11,582 nt of DNA from MGIIa-K1 sp964577145 (GTDB taxonomy: Archaea > Thermoplasmatota > Poseidoniia > Poseidoniales > Poseidoniaceae), in assembly GCA_964577145.1 (NCBI GenBank), contig CAZNXM010000044.1, positions 1 to 11,582 on the forward strand, written 5' to 3'. Shown in pieces: positions 6,326 through 11,582 of the stretch (positions are counted from its first letter, which is position 1; each line of letters begins with the position of its first letter). The notes beneath the pieces are model-generated. The model saw only the letters and a program-made list of their open reading frames with translations, was not told the DNA's origin and did not search any database. A program made the position numbers and the translations under genes.

Positions 6326-9300
6326 ATGCGAAGGCGAATTGCTGAAGTGCTGGTGCGCCATGCCGTAGGCATGGTGCGGCCGAGATTGGCAATATTTCTC
6401 GTCCTCATGTTCAGTATTACACCATACATGCCGATGGTAGATGCAGAGGTAATCATGGTCGGTTCGACTAAGGAAGTGGTCATTGGTTCAGGCCCGAATG
6501 GAGTTTCAGGTGCCTTTGAAATCGAGGTTCCTGTGGGCGAGGTCGTCACTCAATTAGAATTGGGAATCATGCCGAAGGTTTGGCCAGTCGACGAAGTTGA
6601 CATCTTCGAGACAAAGGCCGATTTCGACCATCCAGAGGCCATTGTCGATGGTGCCGATCTCAATCAAACCGGATTACGTATCCTTCCAATAGGCCATGAA
6701 TGGGGATTTGAAGGTTCTACTCAAGGTTGGACAATGGGTGGCGGCGGATGGGCCCATGGATACGACTCAACATTGGGTGCAACCAATGGAGTACATTCCG
6801 GTGCGAGTGCGATTTACACTTACAATGGAAATTATCCAAATTACATGGGGACTACATACTATGCAACATCACCAGTTATCGATTGCACATCGTGCAGTGG
6901 AACTTGGGACCTGAAATATTGGCGCAGATTGGGAGTCGAATCATCATCCTATGATCATGCATATGTACAGGTGAAAAATACTGCAGGAAGTTGGTCAACA
7001 ATTTATTCAAATGGCGGTTCAATGAATGATGGTAGTTATACTCAAATCAGTCATACTGTGAGTTCTTATGTTAATGGGAACACAAATTTCCAGATAAGAT
7101 TTGGACTTGGTAGTACCGATGGTTCGGTAACATATACCGGCTGGAATGTCGATGATGTTCTACTAGAGCCAAGAGGCAATGTAGGCACTGGGACAGCCAA
7201 TTGGACTTCACCTGGATTCGCTACCCGTGGGTTGATGTCATTTGATGCGGAAATTCCTAGTGGAGCATTATTCAAATGGGGCCTCATTGATGCCGATGAT
7301 GGGACGTACATCAATGGTTTCAGAGATAGAATAGATCTGATTGCCGACCTCAATTCAATCCCACTTAACAGGGGCGAACTCAAGTTGGTAATCAACATGG
7401 AATCCTCTGGAGTGTCTCCAGTAATCCACTCAATCAGAATTGGTGGTTCAGTCATCGAAGGATTCCATGAGGACCCCACTCCTAGAGGCTGGATAGGTCA
7501 CACGGGTTTCGGAAGTAATGGGGCGACAGGAAGTTCAACTTTCGAGTCACCAGAATGGATTTCGACTACACCATTTTCAAGGGTAGATGTTAGCTTTTCA
7601 CGAACGGGAAGTGGAACACTTGAAGCCTCCTTCGATGATGGAGCCTGGACTGCAATTCCCGAATCAGGCTTGCACACATTAGAATCCCCCGCCACGTCTG
7701 CAAGAGTCCGTTTTGTGGGAAGCGGTTCATGGTCGATTAGCCATTTCTCAATGGACTTGCATAGAAATTCCTTCCCGCTAAATGCAGGAATTGATGTGGG
7801 CTTAGATGGTACAGAAGAATTGGTCTTCGGCCACCCATCGTCAAATTCTACTTGGTTACATCAATCGGACTTGCTAGGATTAGATGAATTGATTCTTTCA
7901 TCAACCGGAGGAAACGCAACAATCCCATTCCAATATAGTGGCCTCAAGAATATCCGTTTCTTCGTTACCCCTGTGGGAGCGCCAATAGATGATTTCTCCA
8001 TAAATGTCAGCACTAATTCCCTATCATTCCCAATAAATCTCGGTTTTGTCGCTGAACCAACATTGGTTGAATTCTCAGGAAATGAAATTCAAGATATCCT
8101 AAATGCGCAGGTAGGTAATACCTTCACTTGGACATCTACTGCCGAACAGAAATTCAGTGAAGTCGATATCGAATTATCTTCGGCATCAGGCGGTGATGTC
8201 TCGATTAGTGGTTTGTCATCGATGGCATGGTCAGGTGTAAATACAGCACAATTAGATGAAATGATGATTCGCTCAGTTAATGCAGAATTAGCGAATACTC
8301 AACCAGTCAATGGTTCGAGAATAATTGCTATTCCTTTTGTTTCTGATAGCCCTGCAGCATTTGCAGTCGAATTATTAGACATAGGACTGACAGGTACACC
8401 CAATCCAATTTCGATTACAATGACAAATTCGACTGAGACTTTGGTTGCAGGTGAGGACTGGTATGAATTCACGACCGTTTTCGATTTTTCTCCACTCGGA
8501 GTTAGCGATCCACGTTCGCAGATGATTAGTGAGGCTTGGAATATTAGAATTGATATCGATGGGTCGTCCTTTGGTGCTGGAGCAACTTGCCAAATCACTA
8601 CCGATATTTGCACTCCAGGATACGGGCTACTCATCGATACATTTTCACATTCATTTAATGGAGCGGAAATGGAATTCATACATAGGGTGAGATTATCTTC
8701 AATTTGGCCAAGTGATGAAGCAGCTTCCGTGAAGACCTCCATTAATATGGCTGGACGATTATCACAACCGGCTACAATCGAATTTGGTGAGGGATTGGCC
8801 AGAGGGGTTGAACAGGATATCGAAGTAGTCGATTGGAGAATAGTATCACCAGAGGGTATACCCACTCCTTGGGATGCTACATATTATGACCCAGATATCA
8901 CCTCGACAGTGGAGGTATATCTCAATTTCAATTCACTGAATGACCACCCTCGTACTGGAGCGGTTACGGTGCAATTATTGCTTGATGGTTCAGTTGTGGA
9001 TACCAGTACCGATATTTCAGCCGGAGTAGTTACTCTCTCTTTCCAAGCAGACCCTCTAGCATCGGAAATAGACCTCGAAGTAAAAGTGGCACCGATGTAT
9101 GACCAAGAACTCTTTTGGCGAGTTCCACACAATGCTACTTTCCTCATCGATGACCAAGCACCATTGCTACTTGATTCAAATGTGGCACGCTATGATCATC
9201 GCCCACTTGGATTACAATTTGCAATGAATTTTGAAATTGGTGACCGTCCGGTCCTACCAAGCCATGCTCAGATTACATATTCTCGTTCATGGGAAGGATT

Positions 9301-11104
9301 TTCGCTCATATCGGATGATTTGGCACTACCGGAAAACCTATCGAAAATAAAGGGAACTTACAGTTATCTGATGGATACACAAGGTGCTTCAGAAGGTGAC
9401 TTCATCACCGGGTGGATAGAAGTGGCAGACCCGGCAGGACATCTCTTGGATGGGGGTAGTGCTGCTGACCCATTATTCACGGTAAGAATGGGAGATGACG
9501 GCGCCCCACTAATCGGTGAGGAAGGACTTGGCTGGGCGTTGGGTGATAGTGATTGGCTACATCCAGGGGACCTTCAGATTCTTCATATTCCTCTTCATGA
9601 TGAGAATGGATATGGTGACATCTCAGAGGTAATTGTCGATATGGCTTCTGATTCCAATGAAAATCTGACCATCACTTGGCGTCCTGTAGAGGAGACATGT
9701 GAGTCTTCATCTACGGCGATGAATATCGAGAGCTGTTCGGTACTCGGTGAAACAAATCATTTCGACCAAGATTTCACTCTTGCAGTCGCAATTAGATTCG
9801 ATTGGGATTTCAATCCAGATACTTCGATACAGCGCAGGATTCAAATTACTGCAATCGATGATTCAGGCCAATCGGCACGTCACGAAATCAGCAATTTGCT
9901 TTGGACATATTCAAGCGAAATCGAAGTCGATTCAAGTTCAGTTGAGTTTGTAGATTCATCATCCTTTGTAGCAGCGGGTAGCGAGGTAGATCTTTCCGCC
10001 GAAATAATTTGGTCAAAGGATGGCTCTCCAGTGATGCAAATCGTGGATGTGGCAGCATTGATTGATGGCACTCAACAATATGGATTAGCAGAAAATGGCA
10101 GTGTGCTTATGACGATTTTAGCCCCAGATATTACCGGCATTCACCCGATAACACTCGATGTCGTAAATTTGCCAATTGGTGGGATTGATAGAACTGATAG
10201 TGAGGAAGTAATGGCGTGGTTAGTTGTTGATTCCCATCCGCCTAGAGTCATAGAAATGCTATCTCCAAATCCAAATAATGTCGTGCAAGAGAGAGACTGG
10301 GAAAATCTTGAATTTGAGATAATGTTCAATGAAACCGAAGGTCTTGATACAGATTCAATGAGATTGCATTGGCTGATAGTTCCAGCAGGATTCAGTATGG
10401 TGGAACTCGCATTGCTCGGAGGCAATTCTTCGATGGAGTTGATTGCGGGTACTGGTAGTGGCAATTCGATACCAATGGCTGCAATAGTGAATCTTGCTAT
10501 GTATATTCCAGATGATAGCAGAGGTGCTGCACTAGACATGTGGGTCTGGGTGACCGGCAATGACCTTGCAGGGCAAGAGATAGATGACGCATTTAATTCA
10601 CGAGATTCACCAATTGCGATATTACGCCTTGCCCATCGTCAACCAATCCTCGAATTCTCCGAGGAGGATATTACATTCAGTAGACCTGTAATCGAAGTGC
10701 GAGACAGAATTAACATTGGTCTAACCTTGCACAATCACGGTTTGGTAAATGGTACCACAAGTGTCAGAATAGAGGCCGTACATTCAGATGGAACACGCAG
10801 TCTAATCACAGTGGATGAATACATTGTGCCTGCAGAAGGCTTGCTCACCAAAGAGCATCTGTGGATTCCCGAAATTGATGGTGCTGTTTGGATAGAAGTT
10901 AGTTTGCCTGATGGAACTGTAGTGCGAACCTCTCCTCAACAGGTTGACGAAGGTTCTAGCACCTTTGTTATTGGCGGTTTTGACAAAGCAGATGGTGGAA
11001 TGATGACGCTATTTAGTGCCGTAGCTGGATTATTACTATTGCTTCTAGGATATCTCCTAATGACCTCTCCAAAGCGCAAAATGACTGAAGAAGACTACCT
11101 CTGA
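6326..11104 (+). CDS. Giant beta-rich surface protein with signal peptide and C-terminal membrane anchor
   Basis: This 1592-residue protein is predicted to be exported and held by one C-terminal helix. A signal peptide is seen (R-P-R then L-A-I-F-L-V-L-M-F), with likely cleavage after V-D-A40. Residues about 125-283 look like a MAM/jelly-roll sandwich, beginning E-W-G-F-E-G and ending G-W-N-V-D-D-V. About 287-380 and 381-480 look like further sandwiches, and near 487 a D-V-G-L-D-G motif opens another. Ig-like segments begin near 942, 1056 and 1302, each at an acid-x-x-P linker. Residues about 1441-1542 resemble a CARDB-type domain (L-H-N-H-G-L-V-N-G-T). The anchor is about 1559-1580, followed by a short tail S-P-K-R-K-M-T-E-E-D-Y-L. 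No catalytic site is evident; adhesion, glycan binding or an envelope role is inference. A second start at 6371 (Met16) gives a more standard signal peptide; GGAG 10 bases before 6326 supports the earlier one. Confidence 0.9.
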   Translation: MRRRIAEVLVRHAVGMVRPRLAIFLVLMFSITPYMPMVDAEVIMVGSTKEVVIGSGPNGVSGAFEIEVPVGEVVTQLELGIMPKVWPVDEVDIFETKADFDHPEAIVDGADLNQTGLRILPIGHEWGFEGSTQGWTMGGGGWAHGYDSTLGATNGVHSGASAIYTYNGNYPNYMGTTYYATSPVIDCTSCSGTWDLKYWRRLGVESSSYDHAYVQVKNTAGSWSTIYSNGGSMNDGSYTQISHTVSSYVNGNTNFQIRFGLGSTDGSVTYTGWNVDDVLLEPRGNVGTGTANWTSPGFATRGLMSFDAEIPSGALFKWGLIDADDGTYINGFRDRIDLIADLNSIPLNRGELKLVINMESSGVSPVIHSIRIGGSVIEGFHEDPTPRGWIGHTGFGSNGATGSSTFESPEWISTTPFSRVDVSFSRTGSGTLEASFDDGAWTAIPESGLHTLESPATSARVRFVGSGSWSISHFSMDLHRNSFPLNAGIDVGLDGTEELVFGHPSSNSTWLHQSDLLGLDELILSSTGGNATIPFQYSGLKNIRFFVTPVGAPIDDFSINVSTNSLSFPINLGFVAEPTLVEFSGNEIQDILNAQVGNTFTWTSTAEQKFSEVDIELSSASGGDVSISGLSSMAWSGVNTAQLDEMMIRSVNAELANTQPVNGSRIIAIPFVSDSPAAFAVELLDIGLTGTPNPISITMTNSTETLVAGEDWYEFTTVFDFSPLGVSDPRSQMISEAWNIRIDIDGSSFGAGATCQITTDICTPGYGLLIDTFSHSFNGAEMEFIHRVRLSSIWPSDEAASVKTSINMAGRLSQPATIEFGEGLARGVEQDIEVVDWRIVSPEGIPTPWDATYYDPDITSTVEVYLNFNSLNDHPRTGAVTVQLLLDGSVVDTSTDISAGVVTLSFQADPLASEIDLEVKVAPMYDQELFWRVPHNATFLIDDQAPLLLDSNVARYDHRPLGLQFAMNFEIGDRPVLPSHAQITYSRSWEGFSLISDDLALPENLSKIKGTYSYLMDTQGASEGDFITGWIEVADPAGHLLDGGSAADPLFTVRMGDDGAPLIGEEGLGWALGDSDWLHPGDLQILHIPLHDENGYGDISEVIVDMASDSNENLTITWRPVEETCESSSTAMNIESCSVLGETNHFDQDFTLAVAIRFDWDFNPDTSIQRRIQITAIDDSGQSARHEISNLLWTYSSEIEVDSSSVEFVDSSSFVAAGSEVDLSAEIIWSKDGSPVMQIVDVAALIDGTQQYGLAENGSVLMTILAPDITGIHPITLDVVNLPIGGIDRTDSEEVMAWLVVDSHPPRVIEMLSPNPNNVVQERDWENLEFEIMFNETEGLDTDSMRLHWLIVPAGFSMVELALLGGNSSMELIAGTGSGNSIPMAAIVNLAMYIPDDSRGAALDMWVWVTGNDLAGQEIDDAFNSRDSPIAILRLAHRQPILEFSEEDITFSRPVIEVRDRINIGLTLHNHGLVNGTTSVRIEAVHSDGTRSLITVDEYIVPAEGLLTKEHLWIPEIDGAVWIEVSLPDGTVVRTSPQQVDEGSSTFVIGGFDKADGGMMTLFSAVAGLLLLLLGYLLMTSPKRKMTEEDYL

Positions 11105-11117
11105 ATCACTCAATGGA

Positions 11118-11126
11118 TTCAATAAG
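11118..11126 (+). promoter_or_regulatory. Possible TATA box for the RNase P RNA gene
   Basis: TTCAATAAG is centred about 26 bases before the inferred RNA 5' end at 11148, inside the 43-base gap after the surface protein stop. Position fits an archaeal promoter; the sequence match is only moderate. Confidence 0.3.
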
Positions 11127-11147
11127 GGTGGGGTCCCGAGCCTAACC

Positions 11148-11450
11148 GGAGGGTGCAGGAGGACTGCTGACAGACTTCGAGTCTGAGGAAAGTCCCCTCT
11201 CCACAGTGCAGGCGGTCGACACAAGTCGTGATTCAGAGATGGGTCGGTCAATGGTGCAGAAACGAATGATGCGTGGTGTGTACGATGAATCCGAGAGGAC
11301 GAGATTGCCACAGCGTCGATGAGACGAGCAACCCCGCTGGAGCAAGTCCAAACAGTCCCGCTTATGCGGCACGTTCAGGGACAGGTAGGACGCTTAGTTG
11401 AATGCGGTCACCGAAAGGTAACAGAAAGGGGCTTACTCCCTGCACCCTCC
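11148..11450 (+). ncRNA. rnpB: RNase P RNA (type A)
   Basis: This is the catalytic RNA that trims 5' leaders from pre-tRNAs, working with archaeal protein subunits. The ends form a perfect 12-pair P1 helix: GGAGGGTGCAGG at 11148-11159 pairs with CCTGCACCCTCC at 11439-11450. A P3-like hairpin CAGACT-TCG-AGTCTG lies at 11171-11185. Conserved region I (AGGAAAGTCC) spans 11186-11195, and conserved region V (ACAGAAAGGGGCTTA) spans 11421-11435. These form P4: AAG (11190-11192) and CCCCT (11194-11198) pair with AGGGG-CTT (11427-11434), leaving the hallmark bulged U at 11193. GGAGCAAGTCCAAACAG near 11339-11355 matches conserved region IV. Length, about 303 bases, suits a type-A archaeal RNA. End points are set from the P1 helix. 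Confidence 0.95.
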
Positions 11451-11453
11451 ATC

Positions 11454-11582
11454 TCATTCGAGTATGGCATCTACCGCATCCATTCTTTCATCGGTAAGAA
11501 CTAATCCATCTCCAAAGACTATGAAATCCCCCCCCCCGCGCACCCATATAGCAACAATATGGTGTTCGGTTAGTTCGGCACG
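11454..11582 (-). CDS. C-terminal end of an unrecognised protein, cut by the window edge
   Basis: An open frame enters from the right edge and runs 42 codons to a TGA at 11454-11456. The residues look protein-like, with an alternating hydrophobic pattern (H-I-V-A-I-W-V-R, then D-F-I-V-F-G-D-G-L-V-L-T) and a C-terminal helix-like D-A-V-D-A-I-L-E, suggesting the end of a small alpha/beta domain. I do not recognise the family. The start lies outside the window. The frame crosses a run of ten G residues (minus strand, 11528-11537), which encodes G-G-G and could hide a sequencing or real frameshift. The stop lies 3 bases beyond the 3' end of the convergent RNase P RNA. A short plus-strand frame across the same bases looks like a shadow. 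Confidence 0.6.
   Translation of the reverse strand, partial: RAELTEHHIVAIWVRGGGDFIVFGDGLVLTDERMDAVDAILE

Noticed and set aside
6326..11104. N-glycosylation sequons in the giant protein as a sign of heavy glycosylation
   Set aside because: I count about fourteen N-x-S/T sites, which is about what a protein of this length and composition would have by chance.
10968..11104. PGF-CTERM or other archaeosortase sorting signal at the C-terminus of the giant protein
   Set aside because: The membrane helix is followed by a basic tail, but no P-G-F motif precedes it, so an ordinary membrane anchor is the simpler reading.
11464..11574. A short plus-strand frame of 36 codons after the RNase P RNA
   Set aside because: It is proline- and serine-rich without a ribosome-binding site, and the opposite-strand frame is open to the window edge with a more protein-like pattern.
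1..11582. CRISPR arrays, insertion sequences, integrase or attachment sites next to tRNA-Lys
   Set aside because: No spaced direct repeats, terminal inverted repeats, transposase or integrase residues, or copy of the tRNA 3' end were seen; gene packing is uniform across the window.

Overview
This window looks like a compact archaeal chromosome segment, most likely from a marine planktonic euryarchaeon of the Marine Group II (Candidatus Poseidoniales) kind. The seen evidence is archaeal: an archaeal-style asparaginyl-tRNA synthetase, a tRNA-Lys without an encoded CCA end and with a G discriminator, a type-A RNase P RNA, a glycosyltransferase-like protein with the paired C-terminal membrane helices common in archaea, a small membrane protein with a C-x-D-G-x-D-N-D motif, and a giant beta-rich surface protein. 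The group-level placement is inference from memory of such gene content; no database was searched. Genes fill nearly all of the window: the longest stretch without a gene is about 90 bases.

Layout. Bases 1-1550 hold a three-gene minus-strand operon: a family 2 glycosyltransferase, then a parvulin-type prolyl isomerase overlapping it by an ATGA junction, then a small membrane-anchored acidic protein. Facing away from it across 58 bases is a plus-strand pair: a degenerate glycosyltransferase-like membrane protein and a SerB-like HAD phosphatase. A 15-base perfect palindrome sits almost exactly midway between the two divergent starts. The HAD gene runs tail to tail into asparaginyl-tRNA synthetase, overlapping it by 11 bases. 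Across a 91-base divergent gap lies carbamate kinase, which converges on a tRNA-Lys(CUU) gene. Upstream of that tRNA on the same strand is ribose-5-phosphate isomerase A. Divergent from it is a 1592-residue signal-peptide, single-anchor surface protein that takes up over 40% of the window. The RNase P RNA follows, and the last 129 bases are the 3' end of an unrecognised minus-strand gene cut by the window edge.

How the genes fit together. The tRNA synthetase, tRNA, RNase P RNA, RpiA and carbamate kinase are housekeeping genes with no evident shared pathway. The left third may serve envelope glycan or lipid-linked sugar work, because it has two glycosyltransferase-fold membrane proteins, an intramembrane-anchored acidic protein and a phosphatase; this is inferred from context only. 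The most novel candidates are the apparently inactive glycosyltransferase-like protein, its shared palindromic control region, and the giant surface protein. I saw no mobile element, CRISPR array, toxin-antitoxin pair or recognisable defence system.
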